Shown here one piece after another: positions 1-11,084 of a DNA stretch of 64,000 bases (position 1 is the first letter of the stretch; every line of letters starts with the position of its first letter). Made by a program: the position numbers and the translations under genes. The notes under the pieces were generated by a model, which was not told the origin of the DNA, did no database searches, and saw nothing but the letters and a program-made list of their open reading frames with translations. The DNA is from Turnera subulata (Eukaryota; Streptophyta; Magnoliopsida; Malpighiales; Passifloraceae): contig JAKUCV010002185.1 of the NCBI GenBank assembly GCA_028386065.3, forward strand, positions 112,733 through 176,732, given 5' to 3'.

Positions 1-876
1 GAGGCGGCGCGACGGCTGAGCAGGAGAGCAGGGACCAAGATCCGCGGGTCTGCTCGCGGGTCACAGGCCACTGACGGCGCGTCGAAGGGCGGAAGGCGAC
101 GGGGTCAGCGGCTACAGGTCGGCGACGTTGAGGCGAACTATGTGGCGACGGTGGTGCATCGAGATCGGCCTCCGAACGCTTCGGCGTGTACAGTGAAGGC
201 TCGGTTGAGGGTGACGGCACTGTTCCTCCCCTTTTTTTTCTTTTCCCGAATTTACTTATTTTCTTTTATTTTCTTTTCTATTTTTTCCTGATTTTTCTTT
301 TCTTTTCTTTTTATTCTGATTGGCTCTTTTTTCCTTTTTTTCCATTTCCTCTATTTTTTTCTGTTTTTCTGATTTATTTCCTTTTTTTTTCTTTTTCTTC
401 TTTTTTTTCTTCTTTTTCTCTTTTTTTTCTTTTTCTCTCTTTTTTTTCTTTTTCTCTCTTTTTTTCTCTCCTTTCTTTTTCTCTCTTCCTTTTTCTTCTT
501 CTTCTCCTCCACCGGCAGCCTTCCTTTTATAAACTGAATTTTTTTCTTTTTTTTATTATTTTTACTATTAAGCATGTGAATATCAAATAATGCGGTTCGT
601 CCGTATTACGGGCGAATCCGATCCGGACCAGAAAATAACAGATACCTCCTTAGTTATTTTCCGGTGTGATTTTCCGAGAAATTCCGAAACCCGAAAAATA
701 CCAACTTAGTTCCAAAAAATCCGCGGGAAAATCACGAGCGCGGGAAAATACTCGGTTTCGAAAAACGATTACCGTTTTACCTCGAATTAATTACCTGAGA
801 TTAATTCAACAGTAAATCACGGTAAAACAATTTCTACAGTCCCGGTAAAAATCCAAATTTTACCCGGGCTGTTACA
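1..876 (-). mobile_element. Ty3/gypsy LTR (copy 1), left end cut by window
   Basis: The right edge is an LTR terminus: read on the minus strand it starts TGTAACAGCCCGGG, the usual TG start of plant Ty3/gypsy LTRs. The interior (about 590-870) matches 1255-1535 closely, and both copies carry a long T/C-rich tract (about 225-530 here). Because an LTR start faces right, this is a 5' LTR or solo LTR of a minus-strand element reaching beyond the window. The flank 'tacag' (877-881) may be one copy of a 5-bp target duplication; the other copy is not visible. The GC-rich first 185 bases resemble the GC-rich part of the LTR at 13486-16268 in composition only. Confidence 0.7.
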
Positions 877-1539
877 TACAGTACCCGAGAGGGGAATCCG
901 GGTGGTGCACTGTTCATCCGGGTTTCTTTTTTTTTCTTCCCTTTTTTCTTTTCTGTATTTTCTTTATTCCTATTTTCTTTTCTTTTCTTTTCTTTTTCTC
1001 TCATTTTTTTTTCTTTTTTCTATTTTCTGATTGGCTCCCTTTTTTCCTTTTTTTTTTCATTTCCTCTTCTTTTTTTTCTGATTTTTCTTCTCTCTTTTTT
1101 TTTCTTTTTCTTCTTTTCTTTTTTTTCCTCTCTCTTTCTTTTTCTCTCTTTTTTTTTCTCTTCTCTTCTTCTTCCTCTCCTGCTTCCATTCTTCTTTTAT
1201 AAACGTAAAAATATTGTGCAAACACTGTGCATCATGTGAATTAACAATAATGCAGCTTGTCTGCATTACAGAACGAGTCCGGTCCGGACCAGAAAATAAC
1301 TGATACCCCCCTTAGTTATTTTCCGGTGTGATTTTTCGAGAAATTCCGAAACCCGAAAAATACCAACTTAGGCCCGAAAAATCCACGGAAAAATTACGAG
1401 CGCCGGAAAACTCTCGGTTTCGAAAAACGACTCCCGATTTACCTTGAATTAATTACCCGAGATTAATTCAACAGTAAATCATGGTAAAAAGACTTCTACA
1501 GTCCCGGTAAAAATCAAAAATTTTACCCGGGATGTTACA
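877..1539 (-). mobile_element. Ty3/gypsy 3' LTR (copy 2), interrupted on its left by copy 1
   Basis: This is a second copy of the same LTR family, ending at 1539 with the same inverted TGTAACA terminus. It is followed at 1540-1558 by a purine-rich tract on the minus strand, the arrangement expected where an internal region meets a 3' LTR. Bases 877-925 align with about 187-225 of copy 1, so copy 1 appears to have landed inside this LTR and displaced its distal part to the left. The two copies differ at many positions, so they are not the pair of one recent insertion. Confidence 0.65.
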
Positions 1540-1558
1540 GTCTACCCACCTTAAAAAG
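1540..1558 (-). other. polypurine tract next to 3' LTR
   Basis: On the minus strand this reads CTTTTTAAGGTGGGTAGAC, directly before the LTR start. It resembles the polypurine tracts that prime plus-strand synthesis in plant Ty3/gypsy elements. The neighbouring minus-strand bases (ACGAAATTTCGGGGACGAAA, about 1559-1580) resemble the conserved sequence just upstream of the 3' LTR in Tekay/Del-type chromoviruses. Confidence 0.6.
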
Positions 1559-1727
1559 AATTTCGTCCCCGAAATTTCGTCGTCTTATCCATGGGTCCTA
1601 CCACGATAAGCTTCTGGCACACTCTGCCAGGTGTCCAAACTCAACCCGAGATACCGCTTATACCCTTAAGCGACATCACGTCCTCTATAAGAACCAAACC
1701 TCATGACTGGCATACTCACACACAGTC

Positions 1728-2105
1728 ATGGACTCTCCACTGAGATCAAGAACTACCTCAGACTCCGAGAACAACAGCTACATAGGTGGCACTGCCTTCC
1801 CGACAAGCTCCGATGAAGAACCTCCAAAGAAGCTGTTCAAAACCAACATCATCGGCCTGAAGGAACACATGGTCGTCTCCCCAAAACGGCGAAAGAAGCG
1901 TGCCGACAAGAAAGCTGAAGATCGAAAGGGTAAGGCTACTGCTGAAAGTAGCACTTCACAGCAGACGCTGACGCAGCTAAACGTCTCACTGAAGAAGATC
2001 AGCTCGGCGGTGTTGCAGATCGAACTGGCGTGCGCGGAGCTCTTTCCTCACATGAAAAATGTCCAAAAGCTTGTAAAAGAGCTAAAGAAGCAAGTAACTC
2101 CTTAG
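1728..2105 (+). CDS. antisense ORF in the 3' region of a minus-strand Ty3/gypsy element, unknown function
   Basis: A 125-codon plus-strand ORF lies between the polypurine tract/3' LTR and the rest of the nest, opposite in strand to the retrotransposon. The predicted protein is hydrophilic. It has an acidic Ser/Asp N-terminus, a basic run (PKRRKKRADKKAEDRKGK, about residues 52-69) that could be a nuclear signal, and a C-terminal half (about 78-123) with heptad-like Leu/Val/Ile spacing suggesting a coiled coil. A TATA-like TCTATAAG lies about 45 bp upstream, and AATAAA-type signals follow the stop (about 2137-2152). Known precedent: Grande, Ogre and some other plant Ty3/gypsy elements carry antisense ORFs between pol and the 3' LTR. 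I do not recognise the protein family, and it could be a chance ORF. Confidence 0.45.
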   Translation: MDSPLRSRTTSDSENNSYIGGTAFPTSSDEEPPKKLFKTNIIGLKEHMVVSPKRRKKRADKKAEDRKGKATAESSTSQQTLTQLNVSLKKISSAVLQIELACAELFPHMKNVQKLVKELKKQVTP

Positions 2106-3072
2106 AGTACTTCTTCTCCTGTTGTAAAACCATTATGAAATAAATAAAATAAATTTCCTTTTTAAATCAAAATTCTTATATTGCAAAGTCTTATGTTAAA
2201 CAGAAAAATAAAACATCTCAAAACGAAACAAAAATCAACGATAATAATATTAAATCAAATATAAATAAATTAAAATTAAATCTCGTTTAACAAAACCAAA
2301 ACATAAAAAAAAAGTTAAACAAAACATGTTTTCATGATCGGTGCTCGTATCGGTCGAAGAAATCCTCGAACCCAAGAAACGTAACGTACGCAGCTAACGG
2401 TGACGTCGGTTCCCATGTGAAAAGACGTCTGTTATCTTGCAAGGTGACGATCACGAGAGCGTCCTGTGTCCCTCGTAAGAAACGCTATCCACTTGACCAC
2501 AAATTCCACATGAGCCAAAAACGTCTGTCAAGTCTCGCATCTCTCCACGGTGTCCAAACAGTTGTAAACTTGTCGCACATGCGCTCTACTCGAGGTACGG
2601 TCCCATCCGTCTAGCCTCAACGGTCATGAATGCATGTGATAAAAGATGCAAGAAAATAATGATAAACCATAAAAAGAAAGGACAAGGTAGCCAGAGCGAA
2701 AGAAAATCATAAGATGGAAAAAGGCTGAAAAACTCTGGTATGGTAGTTCGAAAAACGTATAAAGTAACAAAGCAATAAATGAAACAACGGCAAAATCTTC
2801 AAAAGCAAATCTTGAAAATCGAAAACAGTAATCACGCTCCTCATAAGAGTATAAAAGAGACGGAGCGGTGAGGTGTATATCATCAAAAGCATTTTAAAGC
2901 AACAAAACGCTAAGGCAAAAGAAACTACCATACTCAGAAAATCAAAACACCCACACGTCCGAAACAACATGCCTGCTCCTTCATCAGTCTTCTTCGTCAA
3001 AGGTGCCAACCTAGGCAGAAGGAACCGACTGGCCTACAGCATGGTCAACGAGCGTCCAGAAGAACTACCGAG
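2106..3072. other. internal non-coding part of retrotransposon nest
   Basis: The first 230 bases after the antisense ORF are AT-rich with several AATAAA-like motifs. The rest (about 2340-3060) has no ORF that looks protein-coding on either strand. No primer-binding site is seen next to the LTR fragment at 3073, so this segment was probably joined to its right neighbour by deletion or rearrangement. Confidence 0.4.
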
Positions 3073-3193
3073 CCGGTGTGATTTTTCGAGAAATTCCGAA
3101 ACCCGAAAAATACCAACTTAGGCCCGAAAAATCCACGGAAAAATCACGAGCGCGGGAAAACTCTCGGTTTCAAAAAACAACATCCGATTTACC
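3073..3193 (-). mobile_element. 121-bp LTR fragment of the copy 1/copy 2 family
   Basis: This stretch is nearly identical to 1330-1443 in LTR copy 2 and to the matching part of copy 1. Both ends stop abruptly inside the LTR: there is no terminal TG/CA and no polypurine or primer-binding site. It abuts the decayed pol end of element A, so it marks a deletion or recombination joint. Confidence 0.7.
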
Positions 3194-6100
3194 ATGGTGG
3201 ACGACGGCTTCAGTACATAGGGTTGCCGATTTTGAGTATCAAAAGAAGATGGTAGCCTCATTCGGGGAATGACGGCTCCATCTGACCCGAACCATAGGAA
3301 TGGTACGACTCCTCAACTATCGCACCTCCTGAGCCAAAATCTCCACCGGCTCCTCAACATAGGTCAAATCCTCAGAAACCTCCACCTCTGTCGGGGATAC
3401 AACATGACTAGGATCAGATCGATAACATCTCAGCATCGAAACATGGAATACATCTTGTATGCGCGACAGCTCCTCCGGTAAAGCCAACCTGTAGGCCAGC
3501 GGACCAATCCGCTCCATGATCTCATAAGGACCAATATAACGAGGGCTCAACTTGCCCTTCCTCCCAAACCGGATAACACCTCTCCAGGGAGCAACACGGA
3601 GGAAAACTCTGTCACATACATTGTACTCCATCTCCCGACGATGCATATCGGCAAAACTCTTTTGCCGGTCCTGAGTAGCTCTCATACACTGCTTAACCAC
3701 CTCGATCTGATCAACAGTCTCCTAGACTAGGTCCGGACCAACCACCTGTCTCAGACCTTCCTCAACCCAACAGATCGGACTACGACACTTCCGCCCATAC
3801 AAAGCCTCATAAGGCGTCATACCGATACTAGAGTGATACCCGTTGTTATAAGCAAATTTAACCAACGGTAATGTCTCATCCCAAGAACCACTGAAATTGA
3901 GCACACATGCTCTAAGCATATCCTCCAGCGTCTGCATAGTCCTCTCTGACTGCCCATCGGTCTGCGGATGGAATGCAGTGCTGAAATTCAGCTTAGTACC
4001 CAAAGCTGACTGTAAGCTCTTCCAGAAATAGGAAGTAAACCTCGGATCCCTGTTCGACACAATGGATAGTGGAACTCCATGTAGACGAACAATACCCGAA
4101 ACATATAACCTTGCCAGCTTATCCATTGTATCCGTCTGCTGAATCAGAAGGAAATGAGCTGACTTGGTCAACCGGTCAACAATAACCCAAATGGCATCAT
4201 GTCGACCCCGGGTCCTCGGTAACCCGATCACAAAGTCCATAGTGATATGCTCCCACTTCCACTGCGGAATAGTCAAAGATCTCAACTTGCCGGCAGGAGC
4301 CTGATGCTCGGCTTTTATCTGCTGACAAGTCATACAACGAGCCACAAACTCCGCAACATCCTTCTTCATCCCGGGCCACCAATAATGACTCTTCAAGTTC
4401 TGGTACATTTTGGTGCTACCAGGATGCATAGCATATGGCGCATTATGCGCTTCATCCATGATCCATCTCCTCAAATCGTCGACATCCGGAACACACAACC
4501 GATCACCAGTCATCAAAGCACCATCCTCCTGGACATAGAAACTAGAACTCTCCCCACCAAGAGCCTTATCCCGCAACTCCGCTAGATGAGGATCACCATA
4601 CTGTAACTCCATGATCTTATCCCGCAAGGTCGGCCGGATACTCAAACTGGCAAGCAACACTCCAGTAACATCCACCTCCAACTGTGCATCCAGCGACCTC
4701 AGCTCTACCAACGAAGGGAAAGCATAAAAAGCTGAGTCCTCATCCGCAGAAGCCATTCTCTTCCGGCTCAATGCATCTGCAACAACATTGGCTTTGCCCG
4801 GATGGTACTCGATAGTACAATCATAGTCCTTCAGAAGCTCAATCCAGCGTCTCTGCCTCATGTTAAGCTCCCTTTGGGTCATGATGTACTTCAAACTCTT
4901 ATGATCTGTGAAAATCCGACACTTCTCACCGTACAGATGGTGTCTCCAGATCTTTAGAGAAAAGACCACAGCAGCTAACTCCAGATCATGGGTCGGATAG
5001 TTCCTCTCATGAGTTCTCAACTGCCTGGAGGCATAAGCAATCACCCGACCCTCCTGCATCAAAACACATCCCAAGCCCAAACCAGAAGCGTCACTGAACA
5101 CCGTGTACTCCACTCTGGTCTCGGAACAGTCAAAACCGGTGCAGAAGTCAACCGACTCTTCAACTCCTCAAAACTCTTCTAACAACGGTCATCCCAAACA
5201 AAAGTACAGTCTTTCCTCAACAGTTTAGCCATGGGGCCCGCTATTAAGGAAAAACCCTCAATGAACCTCCGGTAATAACCAGCAAGTCCGAGGAAACTCC
5301 GTATCTCAGGTACATTCTTCGATGGCTCCCAATCCATGACTGCCTTAATCTTGGCTGGATCCACCTTAATGCCTTCACCGGACACAATATGCCCAAGGAA
5401 CGCGACCTCATCCAACCAAAACTCACACTTGTTGAGTTTGGCATAGAGCTGCTCTTCTCTCAACCTCTGTAAAACCTGTCTCAAGTGGTCCTCATGTTCG
5501 GCCTTACTACTCGAGTAGACCAGAATATCATTAATGAACACTACCACAAACTGGTCCAGAAATTCATGAAAGACCTGTTGCATCATACACATGAACACTG
5601 CCGGTGCATTCCTCAGCCCAAACGGAACAACCACAAACTCATAGCGACCATACTGAGTGCGGAATGCAGTCTTAGGTATGACTTGCTCAGCAATCCGAAC
5701 CTGATGGTAACCAGATCGCAAATCGATCTTCGAGAATACAGATGCACCCTGCAACTGATCGAACAAGTCATCGATCCTAGGCAAAGGATACTTGTTCTTC
5801 ACAGTCACCTTGTTCAACTGCCTATAGTCCACACACATCCACATACTTCCATCCTTCTTCTTCACAAACAAGACCGGGGCACCCCAAGGTGAGATGCTCG
5901 GTCTAATAAAACCCTTATCCAACAACTCCTCCAGTTGTTTCTTCAACTCCTGAAGTTCTGTCGGAGCCATTCTGTAGGGCGGTATAGAAATAGGTGCAAC
6001 TTCCGGTACTAAATCAACTGTATACTCCACCTTCCGCTCCGGAGGCAACCTAAGTAGATAATCAGGAAATACATCAGGGAACTCCCGAACAATCGGAATA

Positions 6101-6753
6101 TCCTCCACTCCAGGTAATGGTACTGAAGAATCGACCACATGAGCTAGAAAAGCATCACAACCCTCTCGGATCATCCTGAAAGCTTGGATGGTCGAGATAC
6201 AACACGCCGATAGAGCTCTTCGTTCTCCAATGAACACCAATCTACGCCCCAACAGAGAAGACAAAGAAACTTCCCTGGCCCGACAATCAACTACATCCTG
6301 ATGTCTGGACAACCAATCCATGCCTAAGATAACATCAAACTCTCCCAAGTCCATGACAGCAAGATCAGAAGGGAAACTCTCACTATCATACTCTATCGAT
6401 ACATCTCTACAAACTCGATCAACAACTACTATATCACCAGTGGGTAAACGAATTCTCAAGGGTCTACTAAAGTTATCATCTTCTACATTATGAGTGGTTA
6501 TGAATACACGTGATACAAAAGAATGTGTTGAGCCTGGATCAACTAAAGCATGTGCATACTGACCAAAAACCATAAATGTACCTGCTATAACCTCTGGAGC
6601 ATCAGCAGCCTCTTCCCGGGTGGTGGCATAAACCCTAGGAGCTGCAGCAGACTGAGTCGCACCCCCGCGGTTCGGAGCTCCAGAACCCCCACGACCTCGA
6701 CCCTGCTGTCCGCCACCCCTGTTCAGACAAGAAGAAACATCACCACTAGCCAT
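3194..6753 (-). pseudogene. decayed Ty3/gypsy pol (PR-RT-RNaseH-INT-chromodomain-like), element A
   Basis: Domains in order on the minus strand: aspartic protease (motif [11 protein letters not shown]), reverse transcriptase, RNase H, integrase with zinc-finger and DDE parts, and a C-terminal region grading into a chromodomain-like end near 3200-3320. The order protease-RT-RNaseH-integrase defines Ty3/gypsy, and the sequence style suits the Tekay/Del chromovirus group. It is broken. The RT active site reads FIND instead of FIDD, losing a catalytic Asp. In-frame TAG codons sit at 5179, 3722 and 3317. A frameshift lies near 5114-5130, between RT and RNase H. The 3' LTR expected after pol is absent; an LTR piece of another family lies there instead. 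It cannot be autonomous. Confidence 0.9.
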
Positions 6754-6771
6754 AGAACTCTATACTGTATA

Positions 6772-7893
6772 CTAGGAACCACTGCCACCACTATCCTTAA
6801 TCCACTTGTAGCAAGATGACTTCTGGTGTCCCGGTTTATTGCAATACCAGTATGTACCCGAGAATCGTGCTGAGAAACCCTGTCCCTGAGAGCCAGACTG
6901 ATAGGACCGTCGTCCCGAAGATCTGTCTGGTCCACCATGATAACTCTGCCCTCGGGACTTCTTCGAACATAGGTAAGAAGAACCCTGTCTACCAGAATAA
7001 TCTGCACCTCCGGCATCAGAATACTGCCTCTTCTGTCCTGAAGCAGATGACTGTTTCCTCTGCTCGGCTGTCCGAGCCTCCTTCCTAATCAACTGAACCC
7101 TCTCAGTATCAAAAGTAGCCTCACAAACTGCCTCCAAAGTCTTGTGCCCTCTACCAGCCACAGCTAATGCCAACTCTGTACGTAAGCCGTTAACAAATAG
7201 CCTACACTTAGTCACCTCATCGGGCACAAACTCCCTAGCATAAGAGAGAAGGATGCTGAACTGGATCCTGAAAACTGATACCAACTCATCTAGTCCCTGC
7301 TTCACCTCAAGAAACTGCTTCTTTTGCTCCTCCAGAAAACCAACAGTGAGAAACTCCTTGTAGAATTTCTCCTTGAAATCCTCCCATGGCATCTCCACAG
7401 GCTTTGGTAGGTTAGCCACAAGTTTTTGCCACCATGTCAATACGTATCCCGAGAACTTGTGTGCCGCAAATCGAGCCCTCTGCTCAGGTGCACAAGTGAA
7501 CTTCTCCAGAATATTCTCCACCTGGCGGAACCAATCATCAAACTCCTTGGCTTTGCCCTCTTCACCAGAGAATTCCTTAACTGCTGACTTATCCATGTGC
7601 TTATAACCACTCTCCATACCACCTGCCGCAGCAGGTGTTATCGGCTGGGCACCCTGCTGCTGCTGCTGAAACTGCTGGAACTGCTGCCACTACAAAAAGA
7701 CCTGATACTGCTGGAACGCTGGGTCCACAACAGGTGTTACGGGTGGCACTACATTCTGTCCTCCTCCACCTACAGCATTATTCCCTGCTGCATCATTGTT
7801 CCCCTGACCAACGGTAACCTGCATCACCGACACATTGTCAGAGACATGAGTAGCAGCGTCATCCTCAGCATTGTGCTGCCCCTGGTGATCCAT
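6772..7893 (-). pseudogene. decayed Ty3/gypsy gag, element A
   Basis: The reading frame starts at MDHQGQHNAED (7893) and runs in one frame to 6772, broken by a TAG at 7690-7692. It contains the retrotransposon gag region (motif FDDWFRQVENILEKF, about 7510-7550) and a C-terminal CCHC knuckle. The first Cys of the knuckle is Tyr (YWYCNKPGHQKSSC), which should impair nucleic-acid binding. Two in-frame stops (6772-6774 and 6760-6762) separate it from pol in the same frame. An intact ancestor probably encoded a single gag-pol polyprotein. Confidence 0.88.
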
Positions 7894-8020
7894 ATCAACG
7901 CCTATATGAATGCAAATGAGTCAAAAACACTTTTAAAGTCATAAATCCGTAAACAGGCTTAAACACAGAAATCACTTTAAAAACCAGGTTTAAAACACTT
8001 TTAAAACCAAGGATCTGAAG

Positions 8021-8035
8021 CCTGCTCTGCTACCA
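8021..8035 (-). other. primer-binding site of element A
   Basis: On the minus strand this reads TGGTAGCAGAGCAGG, close to the complement of the plant initiator tRNA-Met 3' end (TGGTATCAGAGC). It lies 3 bases from the LTR edge at 8039, as expected for the minus-strand primer site of a Ty3/gypsy element. Confidence 0.8.
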
Positions 8036-8038
8036 AGC

Positions 8039-11000
8039 TGAAACACCCGTGTCCCAATTTTACAAATAAAACACTTATTCAAAAGGAATTTTCCAAAATG
8101 TTCCTGAAACCCAGGACACGAAACCAATACCAAAAACATTATCCAAAAACCTTAATAATCCGAGATGTCATGAAGAACAAAAGACAAACAAACCGACTTA
8201 ACAAGCCATAGGTCAACCCGGCATCCTGCCGAAACATCATCAAATATCCAGTCCCGGCAACCCGCCGATAAAATAATCAAAACCAACAATGCCATCTCAT
8301 AAAATCCAATGCAGCGGAAGATAAAGATAAAATTTAAAAAAAGTAGAAGATGATATGCAAGTCGGCTCTATGGATCCAATCGGGAGAAGAAGCACAGCTA
8401 CCTGCTGGGATATCCACGTCCGTACTCCGAAAAGGAAGAAAGGAACTGCACGCTAACTAAGAGTCTGAAAAAAACAACGGTGGCGATTATGTGAGTCGCC
8501 TACTCATTGAGCAGTATAAATCTAATTTTGTAGGTGTGCAAAGCAAGTCTGAAAGGAAAGTAGAGATACAAACACAAGTAAGCAAACACACAATAACCAG
8601 TACTAACATGCCAACCACATAAAGCAAATAGTTTATATTTTACATCTGTTGTGTGTTGAGTTTTCTTATTATATTTATTATTCAGGGCCCCCTACTGTGT
8701 GCGTCGAGCTCGGTCCCGTCTCATGAGACAATCGGGCATAAGTCCAATATAACCAGGCACGAAGCCCAACATATCCATAGGGAGAGAGAGAGAGACAGAG
8801 AGAAAGAGGGAGGTAAAAAGGGGGAGGTAGAAGGAGGAAGGTAGAACCGGTCATCACAGACCCATATGCTAAACCGCATATTCCATGCTATCCCGCATGC
8901 AAACCCGAGGTGTATCACTTCCCGCTCGAACCAACCGGTCATCAGCGCACAGTAGCCTATCTTCTACTGTACATTATTCTTATTCATTAATTATGAGTTC
9001 ATGTGTGCCAAGAGTTGTGATTTAACAGGGTTGTGTGAATTATCAACTCAATCAAGTATCTGGGTCTCCAACCCACAGTACATCACACAAATCACCCAAA
9101 ATCACTCCACATGTTATAATCCATAACCATCTAAAAGCCATGCTCAACAGCAAACAGTAGCACATAGGCACACAATACGGATCACAGCATGTTAGCAAAC
9201 AAGGCATGCAACTCAAACAGACCAAACTAACAAGCTCATACATACAAACATAAAAAGACTTATAAAGTCACCTCAACGTCGATTATCCTGTGGAGCTTTC
9301 CCCAAGACAGATCCACCAGCTTCCGAGGTATTACCCGTGCCTGAATACCGACACACACAATAATTACAAAATAATTATCACAAACCGTGCATGCATGATA
9401 CCTATATGCTCAACTGAGTGAAACCCGACCCAAACTACCCGGTTATGCAATTTCAGGGTCTAAGCCCAAAACGGTTACTCCAAAAAGATCGGGACCTAAG
9501 GTGCTCCGGGCTTAAGCCCAACTAAGTCCATAGATAATTCCCGGGCCTTTGGCCCTTTCATTATGTCCTTAACAATTCCCGGGCCTAAAGCCCATCTAGG
9601 TCCAATGGTTATCAAGTTATGTCATAAAAATCTCATTACCGGGCCTAGGCCTGATTCGGACCAATTTCCATTTAAGGGTTTTACGCGAGCCCGAGTTACC
9701 GTCCTAAAGGTTCTACCCGCGTCGGCAAGCCGGCCATATTCCACACACTTTCCGTTCTCAATTTCTATTATGTATATTACCAACAATACATAACCCAATC
9801 CGAAATTAGAAGTACATGCCATGTATGCATACAAATTACACAACATCGGGTAATACCGTGGAAGAAGCCGAATAAGAATCCGAGGATAACCTGCTCGCCG
9901 GAACAGTAACTCGTTCGTCGGAATAGGAACCTTCCGCCGGATTCCGGTCACCACCTCGCCGGAACAGTTCCCCAACGAACAAACAAGGAACACGCTCCAC
10001 TCAAACTGCCGAACCCAGATAAACCAACAATTATTCAAACCATCCAAGAACAACCGACCCCAAGAGCTATACTTCGAAACAAGATATCCACGAATTGAAA
10101 AGAAAACAAAGAGGAAGTTTGGGTCCTTACCGAAAACAATGCCGGATGACGGACCCGAGCACAACAACCACAGCAACACCCGAGTCTGTAATCGAACACC
10201 GTATAGACCCTCACGAACAGCAACAACAAGCCTGAGCTAGAGAAACCTTTGCCCGGGAATGAACGCACACAGGTCCGCCACGGCCAACATCACCACCAAC
10301 CACCCAAAAACCCATCGCTGCGCGTCAACACCAACCAGACCACCAGCCGAGCCAACACAACCAACCAACACGAGCCCCCACACGAACCACCGCCGAAACC
10401 ACCCATATATACAAACCAAGAACCCAATTAAACACAGCCCGGCCAAAGGAGAACGACGACGGAAGAAGAAGATAAAAGAACAAGGGAAGGCAGGAATTGG
10501 AGGCTTACTAGTGTTCGATGACCGACCGAGAGCCAAACCCCGCCACGCTGCACAATCTGAGAAGAGCCTTAGTTTCCCATCACAACACACCACGAACAGC
10601 TCTACTCTCTCTCTCTCTCTCTGTGCAAAGGTGCATGCGGCGGTTGCGTGAGGGAAGGGAGATAGGAGGGACGACGGTAATGATTCTCACAAGGGAAGAA
10701 AGGAGGGGATTTGAGAGAGAAGGAGAAAAGAGAAAAGGAGGGGCTCGGGCTAGGGTTTAGCCGCCCTAGTGGATGACCTGTCGTCCGCTTAGGCGCGGTC
10801 AAACCCCCTGCCTGGTCAACGCGTCCTCATTTTTTTTTTTACAGTAACACTGTTTCAAAACTACGCAGTTCTGACCGAACTACATCCAACTTAAGTTTTA
10901 ACTCCAAAACCCAATTCAACTCCAACGAAGGCTCGATAACTATGAGACCGGGCATAAAACTTAATAATTCGAGAGACACAAAAGCCATAAAACCCCAAAA

Positions 11001-11084
11001 CCCCGGGAAACTCTCAAGGGTGAAATTGGAATTTAAATTCTAGAAAATTCCATAATTAAATTAAGGAAAAATCGGGGCGTTACA
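8039..11084 (-). mobile_element. 5' LTR of element A, about 3.05 kb
   Basis: The left edge (plus strand TGAAACACCC) abuts the primer-binding site. The right edge is the inverted start TGTAACGCCCC and abuts reverse-transcriptase coding sequence of element B at 11085. The 5-bp flank CTCTT (11085-11089) is one candidate target duplication. The LTR has no believable gene. It holds a purine-rich patch near 8780-8840, a CT microsatellite near 10601-10620 and a GC-rich, Pro/Arg-codon stretch (9850-10800) that gives meaningless open frames. No second copy of this LTR is present in the window. Confidence 0.75.

Noticed and set aside
186..590. Phe/Ser-rich 134-codon frame and overlapping Lys/Arg-rich frames on the other strand
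   Set aside because: They are translations of a T/C-rich tract inside an LTR; composition is pure low complexity.
2707..3009. 100-codon minus-strand hydrophobic frame
   Set aside because: No domain, no promoter context; it lies in rearranged retrotransposon DNA and the residue pattern is that of AT-rich chance sequence.
10237..10802. Overlapping Thr/Pro/Asn-rich frames on both strands
   Set aside because: They lie inside the 3-kb LTR of element A, in GC-rich DNA with few stops; all frames are open by composition.
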